This document shows, piece by piece, positions 35,383 through 44,384 of a stretch of 64,000 nt of DNA. The translations under genes and the position numbers were made by a program. A model generated the notes under the pieces. The model did no database searches. It was given only the letters and a program-made list of their open reading frames with translations, and was not told the origin of the DNA. How positions within the stretch are numbered: position 1 is the stretch's first letter; each line of letters begins with the position of its first letter. The stretch comes from CAWCBG01 sp963793845 (lineage in GTDB: Bacteria > Acidobacteriota > Terriglobia > Terriglobales > Acidobacteriaceae), in contig CAWCBG010000014.1 of the NCBI GenBank assembly GCA_963793845.1, forward strand, positions 310,001 through 374,000, written 5' to 3'.

Positions 35383-35489
35383 GAATTGTCATGACGAGCG
35401 GAGCGAGGCATCTGCTTTCCTCGGATTCGGGAAGGTACTCGCAAACAGCAGATCCCTCGGTCGCCGTCGCGACCTCGTGATGACAATTC
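35383..35489. repeat. Long imperfect hairpin element
   Basis: The arms begin 'gaattgtcatgacgagcgg' and end 'cgtgatgacaattc', with inner arms 'gcatctgcttt' and 'aaacagcagatccctcgg'. Same family as the elements at 20232, 22819, 32505 and 41962. It lies in the 176-bp gap between permease paralogues 4 and 5. Confidence 0.75.
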
Positions 35490-35529
35490 ATGGGGAATAA
35501 CAGAAGGGCTCCTTACCCCTTACACATCC

Positions 35530-36793
35530 ATGCGTTTCAACGTCGGCGAAAATTCGCGGATGGCCCTGAATACGGTGCGCGAGCACAAAGCGCGCTCCTT
35601 CCTTACGGTGCTCGGCGTCGTTATCGGCGTGGCGGCCATGATCTTCGTGGCTTCGATCCTGGTTGGCGTGAATAAGAGCATCGAAGACTACCTCAACGAC
35701 TACGGCACTAACACGCTGTTCGTCTTCCGCTTCGATGTCGGCATCCGTACCGGCCGCCTGACCGCCGAAGAGCGCGCCCGCAAGCCGCTGACGCTGGACG
35801 ATGCCAAGGCCATCCATGGCCGAGTGCCCACACGTGAAGAACGTCACCGCCGAGGTGATGCCCCACATTGCCATGGACGGGCCGCGGCGAACCCCGCCTA
35901 CCGCGCGCTTTGCCGGCCACGAGGTCAGTGACCTGGACTTCACCGGCGCGACCCCCGCCTATCAGGATGTCTACAACGCCCAGGTGGCGCAGGGCCGATT
36001 CTTCTCCGACGTGGAAGACCTGCACAGCAACGATGTAGCCGTGATCGGCGACGAGATCAACACCGCGCTCTTCCCGGCCAATGACGCGCTCGGCAAAATG
36101 ATTCTCGTGGACGGCATCTCGTACCAGGTCGTCGGAGTGATGGAGAAGCGCAAGGGCCAGTTTCTGGGCGATGACTCGGCCGACAAGCTGGTGAAGATTC
36201 CCTATAACGCCTATCGCAAACACTACCCAATGGACGACGAGCACTTCATCGGCGCTGAGGCGTATCCGGGGATGAAGGCCGAAGCCGAAGACGAAATTCG
36301 CGGCCTGTTACGCCGCCGCCGCCACGTGCCCTTTGACAAGCCTGACAACTTCGCCATCACCAGCGCCGAAGCTATCGCCACCACCTTTCGCCAGATCATG
36401 AGCACGGTCGCGCTGATGACCGTCATCGTCAGCTCGATCGGCCTGCTGGTGGGCGGCGTCGGCGTGATGAACATCATGCTGATGTCGGTGACCGAGCGCA
36501 CTCACGAGATCGGCGTGCGGAAGGCGATCGGCGCCAGGCGCGGCGACGTGATCCGGCAGTTCCTGATCGAGGCGATTGTGCTCACCGGACTTGGCGGGTT
36601 GCTGGGCGTCATTGTCGGGATGGCCGCCGCCGCCGCACTGCCACTCGCCTTTCCCTCTCTAACGACCTCGGTTCCGGCATGGGCTGTACTCGCCGCGGTG
36701 CTCATGGCGATGAGCGTCGGCCTGTTCTTCGGAATGTATCCGGCGGTAAAGGCCGCCAGCCTCGATCCGGTGGAGGCGCTGCGCTACGAGTAG
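35530..36793 (+). CDS. MacB-like ABC transporter permease (paralogue 5), split by a one-base insertion
   Basis: The start MRFNVGENSRMALNTVREHKARSFL leads into membrane helix 1. The C-terminal three helices carry GGVGVMNIMLMSVTERTHEIGVRKAIGARRGDVIRQF and the end DPVEALRYE. The frame breaks near 35814. Deleting one C makes DDAKAI-MAECPHVKNVTAEV continuous and gives 420 residues. The gene closes the run of five MacB-type permeases and, like the others, lacks an ATPase partner in the window. Confidence 0.87.
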
Positions 36794-36883
36794 GCGTTCC
36801 TGGCAGTCGCAGCCTGCGCGAACATGTAACGGTATGTGTTCTAATACCGCTGATCCCATAAAGTTCCGATCGAGGAGTGGTGA

Positions 36884-37456
36884 ATGTGCTTGCAGGTTGC
36901 CCGGGTATCTTCGTGGATAGCGCGCTGGTGCGTATTGGCGTTGCTGCTGTGCGCGGGAGCGCAAGCCCAGAAAATCAAGGTCGAGTACGACAAGAGCCTC
37001 GACTTCTCGCAATTCAAGACCTATGCCTGGGGACACCATGACGCCGTATCCCGTCCCATTCTAGCGCTGGAGATTCAAGGTTCAATCGAGGAAGAACTTG
37101 CCAAGCGCGGCCTGACGAAAGTGGACGCCAATCCGGATCTCTACATCCGGATGTACGGCTCGATGGACCACGATATGAGCGTCAGCTATATTGACCCGCT
37201 GTACGGCGGCATGCCGGGCATTCCACCCTTCGATATGACCTACGGCATGTGGGGGATGATGCCGGGCAGCACAACCGCCGTCACTATAAAGAAGGGACAG
37301 CTTGTGGTCGACGTCATCAACGCCGACCAAAAGAAACTGATCTGGCGTGGCGAGGCGGTCGAAAAGCTCAGCGATGAGAAAAAGAAACTGCAGAACCAGG
37401 TCCACAAGGCGGTCGACAAGATGTTCCAGCAATATCCAGTGAAGCCGAAATCGTAG
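36884..37456 (+). CDS. DUF4136 exported protein
   Basis: The 190-residue protein has a signal peptide (residues 1-28, ...LALLLCAGAQAQ) in which a cysteine lies before the cleavage region, so a lipoprotein is possible. The DUF4136 domain follows: KIKVEYDKSLDFSQFKTYAW at the start, LDxYIRMYG-like strand in the middle, and LVVDVINADQKKLIWRGEA near residue 145. Members are periplasmic or outer-membrane proteins of unknown function. The middle is rich in Met, Gly and Pro. Confidence 0.82.
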   Translation: MCLQVARVSSWIARWCVLALLLCAGAQAQKIKVEYDKSLDFSQFKTYAWGHHDAVSRPILALEIQGSIEEELAKRGLTKVDANPDLYIRMYGSMDHDMSVSYIDPLYGGMPGIPPFDMTYGMWGMMPGSTTAVTIKKGQLVVDVINADQKKLIWRGEAVEKLSDEKKKLQNQVHKAVDKMFQQYPVKPKS

Positions 37457-37550
37457 ACAGCTTCTTGAGGATGGACCCTTACAGCCCGGTCACGATGAGC
37501 GGGCCCCGGCTCCTGGTTCATGCGCGTTTCTCACTTCCTCGGGCGAAAAA

Positions 37551-38153
37551 TCAGCCTGGCTCGTGCACCCACTCCAGCGCTCTTGTCAGAGGGTCGTCGG
37601 CGACGGCATTGACCAGGCCGATACGCAGCGCTTCCTGTGTATGCACCTTCTCGGCGGCGAGAAACATGTGCAGCGCGCGGGCCTTACCAATCAATCGCGG
37701 CAGTTGCTGCGTTCCTCCCCAACCGGTGATCAGGCCAAGCGCCGCTCCGCGATGTCCGAAGATCGCGTGTGGGCTGGCGATGCGGCGCGCACAGGCGAGC
37801 GCCAGATCGAGTCCTCCGCCCATGCAGTAGCCGTGCACAGCGGCTATGGTCGGAGCAGGGAAGCTTGCGACGGCATTCATCAGCCGCTGTCCCAGAGCCG
37901 CGAAGCGCAGTGACTCCGGACCGGCTAGTGCGGCGATTTCGTTAAGATCAGCTCCAGCAGAAAAAAACTTCGTGTTGCCAGCAATTATGAGCGCATGGGG
38001 AGGATGCGAGGCAAGGTCCTCGATCGCGGCCGTCAGCGCGAGCACCCGAGCGCGACTGAGTCGGTTGGTTCCGTCCTCCGAGACGAGCCGAAGCAGGGTG
38101 GCTTCGCCGTGCGCTTCGAGGGTGAACAATCGGTCGTCGACGTTGGAGTCCAT
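37551..38153 (-). CDS. Enoyl-CoA hydratase/isomerase-family protein
   Basis: The 200-residue crotonase-fold protein has KFFSAGADLNEIA (CoA/oxyanion-hole loop, residues about 62-74) and HGYCMGGGLDLALACARR with the second oxyanion-hole glycine (about 105-122). The usual catalytic glutamates of hydratases are not both evident; the region ITGWGGTQQLPRLIG has G-W-G where many hydratases have E. The protein is about 60 residues shorter than standard crotonases because the C-terminal helical domain is missing. It may therefore not be a classic hydratase. ATG 38153 follows a plausible leader; monocistronic. Confidence 0.78.
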   Translation of the reverse strand: MDSNVDDRLFTLEAHGEATLLRLVSEDGTNRLSRARVLALTAAIEDLASHPPHALIIAGNTKFFSAGADLNEIAALAGPESLRFAALGQRLMNAVASFPAPTIAAVHGYCMGGGLDLALACARRIASPHAIFGHRGAALGLITGWGGTQQLPRLIGKARALHMFLAAEKVHTQEALRIGLVNAVADDPLTRALEWVHEPG

Positions 38154-38177
38154 GCTCTCTGCTCAAAACTAACATCC

Positions 38178-38228
38178 GTCATTCCGACCGAAGGGGCGTC
38201 AGCCCCGAAGTGGAGGAACCTGCTGTTT
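38178..38228. repeat. Half copy of the long hairpin element
   Basis: 'gtcattccgaccgaagggg' followed by 'gtggaggaacctgctgttt' matches the left arm of the elements at 20232 and 22819. The right arm is degenerate or lost. Confidence 0.55.
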
Positions 38229-38308
38229 CGCCGGCAGCGACGGCGCATGCGATTCGAGCTCAAGCCTTCAGGCCCGCGCTTCCGCCAGGAATGCGATCGC
38301 ACGCTCTC

Positions 38309-40451
38309 TCACCACGTGTACTTCGCCACCGGCTCCTGCTTCGCGGCTCCGTCCAATACCTGCTGCTTCCATAGTTGCGGCGAGGTGGTCTTGAGCCCAT
38401 CCATGTTTGCAGCGGCGAGAATCAGCGCACGATACGAAGATAGCCACGCCAGCTTGAGAATCGATTTGTCCGGCTTCTCGGCGTCGTTGACCAGTTGCAG
38501 TGCGGCATCTTTCCAGGCCGGCGGAGGCTCCGCTCCGGCTTGCAGAAAGCCAAGTGCCTCAAGTCCCGTGGTTCCCAGTTTGCCGAGCGTCTCCACTCGC
38601 GGACCACAATCGGCGAGGATCGGAGCATTCGCGGCCATCGCGGCAAACTTCGGGCCGAGATCACGCCAGATCTCGAAATCGCGCGCCAGTTGATCCCGGC
38701 CGGCGGCAGAACTTCGGCGCGTCGCCCAACAGCGCGTCGACATTCGCGGCAAACAGCCGCCGAAACGGCGCGTCCGGAACGACAGCGTCGGTCACGTGCA
38801 CCAGCGGTGTGAGCTGCGTTTCGCCCGAGAGCAGATTTTCGCGAAACGAGATGCCGAAAGGCTCAGCCACTTGCGCCAGCACATTCAGCGCACCTAACTC
38901 ACGTATGCCGGTGATCTGCCGCAGCATCTTCGCCGTGCTCGATTCGTTGGTCAGGCCGTCTAGCTCGAGCCCCACGCTGACCACGTCGAGTCGCCGGTAC
39001 ATGTCAGCCACATTGGTCACGTTGCGCGGAGACCACAAGCGCTCAGCCAGCGCGGCGTTGCGCGGCCAGATGCGGCTATCGATGTTGTCGGGCGACAGGA
39101 ACTCACCAAAGGCACACGACTCGCCGCCGATGATGCGCGCCGCCTGCTCGGGCGTGAGATCGCTGTCAGCCGGCAATGGATCGTTGAGGTAGAAGTATTC
39201 CGCCGGCCCCATATGATCGAAGTAATACGGCTGCGACAGAATGCCCGAGTAGCCCAGTTTTGCGCCATTGGCCAGCGACTTGGTGCCGCGCCACGACTGG
39301 ATCACGACATCCTTCGGTAGATCGGGCGCGAGCACTTCATCCCAACCAACTACCTTTTTCCCGTGCTTCTGAAGAATCTTAACCAACCGCTGGCTGAAGT
39401 AGGTTTGGAGCGCGGCGGTGTCCTCCAGGTTGTGCTTCTGCATGAACTCCTGAATCTTGGGATTGGCCTTCCACGCCTTGCCGTTGTTCTCGTCGCCGCC
39501 AATGTGCACATATTCGTCGGGAAAGAGTTGCGCCATCTCGCCAAAGAAGCCGTCGAGGAACTTGTAGACCTCTTCGTTCGTCGGATCCATCACCGCGTCG
39601 AAGATGCCGAACTTGCGCTCGATCTGATAAGGCCCGGGCGCGCTGGCCAACTCGGGATAGCCCACGAACCAGCTGGTCGCGTGACCCGGCAAATCAAACT
39701 CGGGAATAACTCGTACGCCACGATCGGCGGCGTAAGCAATCACCTGGCGTACCTGATCCTGCGTATAGTAGAGGCCGTCGGAGCCTAGCTCCTGAAGCTT
39801 GGGATACTTTTTGCTTTCGATGCGGAAGCCCTGGTCGTCGGTCAGGTGCCAGTGGAAGACATTCATCTTCACAGCCGCGAGCGCATCGATGTTGCGCAGC
39901 ACAACATCGACGGGCTGCCAATGGCGCGAGACGTCGATCATCAGGCCGCGCCAGGCGAAGCGCGGTTTGTCCTGTATGGAAATCGCGGGAAGGAAGTAGC
40001 CGCCCTGACCGCCGGAGACGAGTTGCAGCACCGTCTCCATGCCGCGAATCGCTCCGGTCACGGTGTTGGCCTTCAAGGTCGCGCGGTCACTGCCGATCTC
40101 CAGCGAATAGGACTCATCATCGCCGAGCTTGGGATACTGCGATCCGGCTGGCGGCGACTTCGATGGTGAGCGCTGCCGGCGCCGCTTTTGACGAGAGCCC
40201 AGCGGCAACTGCACGCCGGTGCGGCCTTCGATGCGCTGCTGCAGGCGTCTGACTGCGCGCTCCAGACGGGCATCCGAGTAAGAAGTCGCTGCGATGGCGA
40301 ACGAGCCGTCGAGCTTCAGACTTCCCTGGCGCAGCTGTATCGAGGCGGGAAGCGGCATGAGGTTGAGGGACGAGGGGGACGGGTTGGCAGCAGAATCCGC
40401 GCCGAAAGCGAGGCTGGATAACAGCAGGAGCACAAGAACGGTTCGTGTCAT
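38309..40451 (-). CDS. GH20 beta-N-acetylhexosaminidase, split by a one-base insertion
   Basis: The exported glycoside hydrolase removes terminal GlcNAc/GalNAc from glycans or chitin fragments. It has a signal peptide (MTRTVLVLLLLSSLAFGADS), the GH20b N-terminal domain (about residues 30-170), then the GH20 barrel beginning RFAWRGLMIDVSRHW. The catalytic Asp-Glu pair is in VHIGGDEN, with WDEV and W-rich substrate-site residues after it. At 38710 the frame breaks; removing one base joins DAPK to SAAGRDQLARDFEIW and extends the helical C-terminus to 38309, about 713 residues. It is divergently transcribed from the SIS-domain gene, suggesting shared control for amino-sugar use. Confidence 0.9.
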
Positions 40452-40543
40452 GGATTGATTGGCAAAGGGCGGGAATCCGGGCGGGAAAGCCCATGATCCG
40501 GCGGTTCCATTGTGCACTTACCGCACAACCCGCGCAAGTTAAA

Positions 40544-40586
40544 TGATCGATTGTGATCGTTTTTCTGTTCTTTTATGATCGTTTTT
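40544..40586. promoter_or_regulatory. Candidate DeoR-type operator, three TGATCG boxes
   Basis: TGATCG occurs at 40544, 40554 and 40576; the last two extend to TGATCGTTTTT. Spacings are 10 and 22 bp, about one and two helical turns. Direct repeats of this kind are typical of DeoR-family sites. The boxes lie between the divergent GH20 and SIS-domain genes, and a DeoR regulator is encoded at 44385. The link is inference. Confidence 0.5.
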
Positions 40587-40616
40587 GCTAGATTAGTATG
40601 ATGTAAGTCGCGGAAA

Positions 40617-40673
40617 ACTCGCCGACGAAGGCGAGTGCGAAGCTTTAGAAGCTTTCGGCGGCGTTGACTCGCC
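40617..40673 (+). promoter_or_regulatory. Leader with mutually exclusive hairpins
   Basis: The 7-mer ACTCGCC occurs at 40617-40623 and again at 40667-40673, and its exact complement GGCGAGT lies between them at 40630-40636. The middle segment can pair with either, giving alternative stems with loops of 6 or 30 nt. The element sits about 95 nt before the start of the SIS-domain gene, as expected of an attenuator or ligand-sensing leader. Confidence 0.4.
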
Positions 40674-40766
40674 CTCGCGCCCCGGAACGCAATCGCTAAG
40701 CGGCGCACCGAGCACGTCCTTCGTCGCCGGGTTTCCGTGGTCTTCCTCATACAGGAGATCGTTTCT

Positions 40767-41915
40767 ATGCCGCCATCGAATGCGCCAGCTGATTCGCATC
40801 GCTTCCCGTTCCACATGCTGCAGGAGATTTACCAGCAGCCGGACGCCATTCGCACCACCATCGAGCGGCACCTCGATCCCGTAACTCATTCCGTCCGCCT
40901 GGATCGCTCTCCGTTCCGTTCGGACGAACTGGCGGCGCTGCACTCGGTCAACATCGTTGCGAGCGGCTCGAGCCGCCACGCCGGACTGTGCGGCAAGCTG
41001 ATGATCGAGGAACTGGCCGGGCTTCCGGTCGACGTGGAACACGCCAGCGAGTACGGCTACCGCAAGCCACTGAATGGAGGCGGCTCGCTGGTGGTCGCGA
41101 TTACCCAGTCAGGTGAGACCGCTGATACCACGGCCGCACAGCGCATCGCGCATGAGAACGGCAAAAAGACGCTCTCTGTTTCCAACGTTGTCGATTCGAC
41201 CATCTCGCGTGAGGCCGATGCCAACTTCTTCACTTGTGCCGGCAGGGAAGTCGCCATTCCTGCGACCAAGAGTTTCACCACGCAACTGACTGCGATGTAC
41301 ATGCTGGCGCTCTTCCTTGCCTCGCACAAGGCGACGCTCAGTCCGGGAGAAGTCGCCTCGCGAGTGATGGCGCTGTCACGCTTGCCGGAAATTCTGCCTG
41401 CATTGATCGAGCGCTTTGACGCGCAGGCGGAAGCTATCGCGCAGGACTTCTACGGCGACGACGTATTCATCTACCTCGGCCGCGGCGTGCACTATCCCAT
41501 TGCGCTGGAAGGCGCGCTCAAGCTGAAGGAAATTTCCTACGTTCATGCCGAGGGCTATCCGACGGGCGAACTGCGCCATGGCCCCACCGCGCTGCTGGAC
41601 GCACATCTGCCGGTGGTCGCCATCGTCACCCGCGACCTGCACGATAAAGGATCGATGTTACGCTACGAGAAGTCGCTCTCTTCGCTGGAAGAGATCGGCG
41701 AACATACCAAGCGGCAGATTCTCGTGGCCTCTGAAGGTGATGGCGAAATCGAGCGGCTGGGTACCTACGCCTTCTATCTGCCCGCGCTCGATGAGTTGCT
41801 GCTGCCCATCGTCGAAGCAGTGCCTCTGCAACTGCTGGCCTACCACATCGCGGTGAAAAAGGACTGCAACCCCGATAGCCCCCGCAACCTGGTGAAGTCG
41901 GTCACCATCGACTGA
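40767..41915 (+). CDS. SIS-domain amino-sugar isomerase/deaminase (GlmS C-terminal-like)
   Basis: The 382-residue protein consists of two SIS sugar-phosphate isomerase domains, as in the C-terminal half of GlmS. It has no glutaminase domain, so it should work in the catabolic direction (AgaS/GlmD-like, amino sugar phosphate to fructose phosphate plus ammonia). Visible motifs are NIVASGSSRHAG (residues about 62-73), ITQSGETADT, LGRGVHYPIALEGALKLKEISYVHAEGYPTGE split over domain 2, and the C-terminal NLVKSVTID typical of GlmS. ATG 40767 is preceded by AGGAGA. The divergent GH20 hexosaminidase would supply its sugar. Confidence 0.88.
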   Translation: MPPSNAPADSHRFPFHMLQEIYQQPDAIRTTIERHLDPVTHSVRLDRSPFRSDELAALHSVNIVASGSSRHAGLCGKLMIEELAGLPVDVEHASEYGYRKPLNGGGSLVVAITQSGETADTTAAQRIAHENGKKTLSVSNVVDSTISREADANFFTCAGREVAIPATKSFTTQLTAMYMLALFLASHKATLSPGEVASRVMALSRLPEILPALIERFDAQAEAIAQDFYGDDVFIYLGRGVHYPIALEGALKLKEISYVHAEGYPTGELRHGPTALLDAHLPVVAIVTRDLHDKGSMLRYEKSLSSLEEIGEHTKRQILVASEGDGEIERLGTYAFYLPALDELLLPIVEAVPLQLLAYHIAVKKDCNPDSPRNLVKSVTID

Positions 41916-42204
41916 AGAGCCTTTCGCCACGGAGGCACCGAGACACGGAAGCCTCCTAAGGATTGTCATTGCGGCCATCAGAGAGGGACCTGCTCTTCCC
42001 CGGTTAGCGAAAAGCAGACTTCTCGCCTCAAGAGGGCGCGTAATGGCAATTCTGGACGGGTCGTCAGGACTAAGGAAACTCTCCGCCCTGTCCCGTCTGG
42101 CAAAATGACGGAACAAAACTACAACTTCTCTGGCTTGTAATTGACGCTGCCAGGCGGTACAACTTTGATGCCTTCATCATCGAAGCTTGGCACATTGATT
42201 CACG
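41916..42204. repeat. Spacer with two dispersed repeats
   Basis: Holds 'cgccacggaggcaccgagac' (41922-41949 overall), a repeat found in inverted orientation at 44265-44292, and a long hairpin element at 41962-42050 (arms 'attgtcattgcggccatcag' and '...taatggcaat'). No gene. Confidence 0.65.
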
Positions 42205-43128
42205 ATGCGGCTCTTTCCAAGGCTCGCCCTGCTGCTCCTGTTCGCCCTCTGCCTCGTCCCGCAGCTCGGCGCGCAGGACCTTGCGCCGCGCGCCTACACC
42301 ATCACTCCGCTGCGGGCCAATGCGATTACGGTAACTTACGGCTTCTACGACGGTGGTCTGCAGTTCAACGGGGTAATCCCGGTCACCAACGCGAAGGGCA
42401 AGTACAACGTACCTGTATTGAGCTATTACCACTCCTTCAACATGTTCGGGCACTTCGCCAACTTTACTGCCTCGCTGCCCTACGCGGTCGGGCACTTCTC
42501 GGGAGATGTCGGAGAAGGGTCGCAGACGATTTACCGTTCCGGCCTGCTCGACTCGACCTATCGGTTGGCGGTGAATCTGAAAGGCGGCCCGCCGCTGGAG
42601 CCCAAGGACTTTCACAAATGGCACCAGAAGACGTTGATAGGAGTAAGCCTGAAGGTGGTTGCGCCGACCGGTCAGTACGATCCGACCAAGCTGATCAACT
42701 GGGGCGCGAATCGCTGGGCCTTCCGGCCTGAGTTGGGATACTCCCAGCGATGGGGCAAAGTGGTGCTGGATGGCTACGGCGGGGTTTGGTTCTACACCCT
42801 CAATCCCCAGTATTACACGGGGAAGAATGAGCAATCGGAGAAGCCCATTGTTGCCTTCGAAGGTCATCTGAGCCACGACTGGAAAACGCGGACTTGGGTG
42901 TCACTCGACGGCAATTTCTGGTTCGGAGGAGTCACCAGCCTGAATGGCATTGCCAATCTAGAAAGCCGGCAGACCGGTTCGCGCATCGGCGCGACGGGAT
43001 CGCTGAAGTTAGACAAGCACCAGAACTTAAAGCTCAGCTACAGCAATGGGGCTTACGTGCGGTTTGGCGGCGACTACCAGAGCATCTCGTTTGCCTGGCA
43101 ATATTCCTGGATCGGCAGACCGAGATAG
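42205..43128 (+). CDS. Outer-membrane beta-barrel, MetA-pathway/phenol-degradation transporter-like family
   Basis: The 307-residue protein has a signal peptide (MRLFPRLALLLLFALCLVPQLGAQ) followed by alternating amphipathic strands. It matches the family named 'putative MetA-pathway of phenol degradation': start ARAYTITP-like APRAYTITPLRANAITVTYG, middle GVSLKVVAPTGQYDPTKLINWGANRW compressed here, and end WQYSWIGRPR. Members are thought to be porin-like channels for hydrophobic compounds. It stands alone between the SIS-domain gene and the alpha/beta hydrolase. Confidence 0.8.
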   Translation: MRLFPRLALLLLFALCLVPQLGAQDLAPRAYTITPLRANAITVTYGFYDGGLQFNGVIPVTNAKGKYNVPVLSYYHSFNMFGHFANFTASLPYAVGHFSGDVGEGSQTIYRSGLLDSTYRLAVNLKGGPPLEPKDFHKWHQKTLIGVSLKVVAPTGQYDPTKLINWGANRWAFRPELGYSQRWGKVVLDGYGGVWFYTLNPQYYTGKNEQSEKPIVAFEGHLSHDWKTRTWVSLDGNFWFGGVTSLNGIANLESRQTGSRIGATGSLKLDKHQNLKLSYSNGAYVRFGGDYQSISFAWQYSWIGRPR

Positions 43129-43444
43129 ATACATAGCGCGTGTCCGACCAAACATTCGGGTGCCCCACTCAAGCCGGTTTGCTTGAGTGGGAGTCTCGGA
43201 AGTGTGTCCCGCTCTAATTGCCCTTCGATACGACGTGTGCCGATTTCACGTTGCCCCTTCTCTTGAAGTATGATGTCGGCTCTTTCACGCGTTCGCGACA
43301 GCTGCGAATGATTGAGACACATCAACCGTTTTCATTCCCCAGGAGGGCCGCGCCCATGGGATCTCCCGCGCAAGCCCGCAGAGCCTCTTCGCCGACGTCA
43401 ATGGAGTACAACTGCATTATTTATTCGCCGGACAGGGCGACCCG
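43129..43444. other. Spacer and unresolved start of the alpha/beta hydrolase
   Basis: The hydrolase frame is open back to 43316 and shows family-like sequence (SLFADVNGVQLHYLFAG) from about 43388. No ATG, GTG or TTG in that frame precedes it. ATGs at 43308 and 43356 are in a different frame, so a lost base between 43356 and 43388 may have detached the true start. Confidence 0.5.
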
Positions 43445-44203
43445 GTGGTGCTGCTGCATGGCTACGCCGAGACCAGCCACATGTGGCTGCCTCTGATCCC
43501 CATACTGGCGAAGACCCACACCGTCATCGCGCCCGACCTGCGCGGCGCCGGACAATCGTCCGCTCCGGTCAACGGCTACACCAAGGCCGCCATGGCCGAG
43601 GATATCCACGCCCTGGTTCACAGCCTGGGGTTTGAGCGCATCCGGTTGGTTGGCCATGACATCGGCCTGATGGTGGCCTACGCATACGCAGCGCAGCATC
43701 CCGGCGAGGTCGACCGCCTGGTGTTGATGGACGCCTTCCTGCCCGGCATCGGCGACTGGACGAACGTCTGGCTGATGCGCGACCTCTGGCACTTTCATTT
43801 CTACGGCGAGACGCCGCTGGCGCTGGTAGCGGGCCGCGAACGTATCTACCTCGAACACTTCTGGAACGATTTCGCCGCCGATCGCAACCATTCGGTTCCC
43901 GAGCCCGATCGCGAATTCTACGCCTCGGAATATGCCCGTCCCGGCCACATGCGCGCTGGGTTCGAGTACTTCCGCGCGTTTGAGCAGGATGCGAAGGAAT
44001 TCGCCGAACTCGCCAAGACCCCTCTGCCGATGCCCGTGCTGGTCTTGACCGGCGAAAAGGCTTCCGGCGACTTCCTGATTCAGCAGGCGAAGCTGGTCGC
44101 CACCAATGTCGAAGGGGTTGTGGTGCGCGGCTCAGGCCACTGGCTGATGGAAGAAGCTCCGGACCAGGTGATCCCTAAGCTGGTCGAGTTTCTAAATCGG
44201 TAG
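43445..44203 (+). CDS. Alpha/beta hydrolase (epoxide hydrolase/haloalkane dehalogenase-like)
   Basis: The protein of at least 252 residues has the oxyanion motif LLHGYAETSHMW, PDLRGAGQS after strand 4, and the nucleophile elbow GHDIGLMVAYAYA with an aspartate nucleophile, as in epoxide hydrolases and dehalogenases rather than serine esterases. The C-terminal VRGSGHWLMEEAPDQV supplies the catalytic His. GTG 43445 is only the first formal start; family-like residues begin about 19 codons upstream, so the N-terminus shown is incomplete. Confidence 0.82.
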   Translation: MVLLHGYAETSHMWLPLIPILAKTHTVIAPDLRGAGQSSAPVNGYTKAAMAEDIHALVHSLGFERIRLVGHDIGLMVAYAYAAQHPGEVDRLVLMDAFLPGIGDWTNVWLMRDLWHFHFYGETPLALVAGRERIYLEHFWNDFAADRNHSVPEPDREFYASEYARPGHMRAGFEYFRAFEQDAKEFAELAKTPLPMPVLVLTGEKASGDFLIQQAKLVATNVEGVVVRGSGHWLMEEAPDQVIPKLVEFLNR

Positions 44204-44384
44204 GTTGCGAAAGCTCGACGTGGCCACAAGAATTCACGACCTCATGATTTCGCCCTCCTCACTCTCCGTGCCTCGGTGTCTCGGTGGTGAAAACGCTTTC
44301 CAGTTCCTTGTTCGCTCTTGATCGAATAGGATCGTATTTGACCTTTGCGGGGACGAGCGCCCCCTTGGTCAACAGCGGAGACAG

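Noticed and set aside
40617..40766. glmS ribozyme upstream of the SIS-domain gene
   Set aside because: The conserved ribozyme core could not be recognised, and the gene lacks the glutaminase half, so it is probably catabolic.
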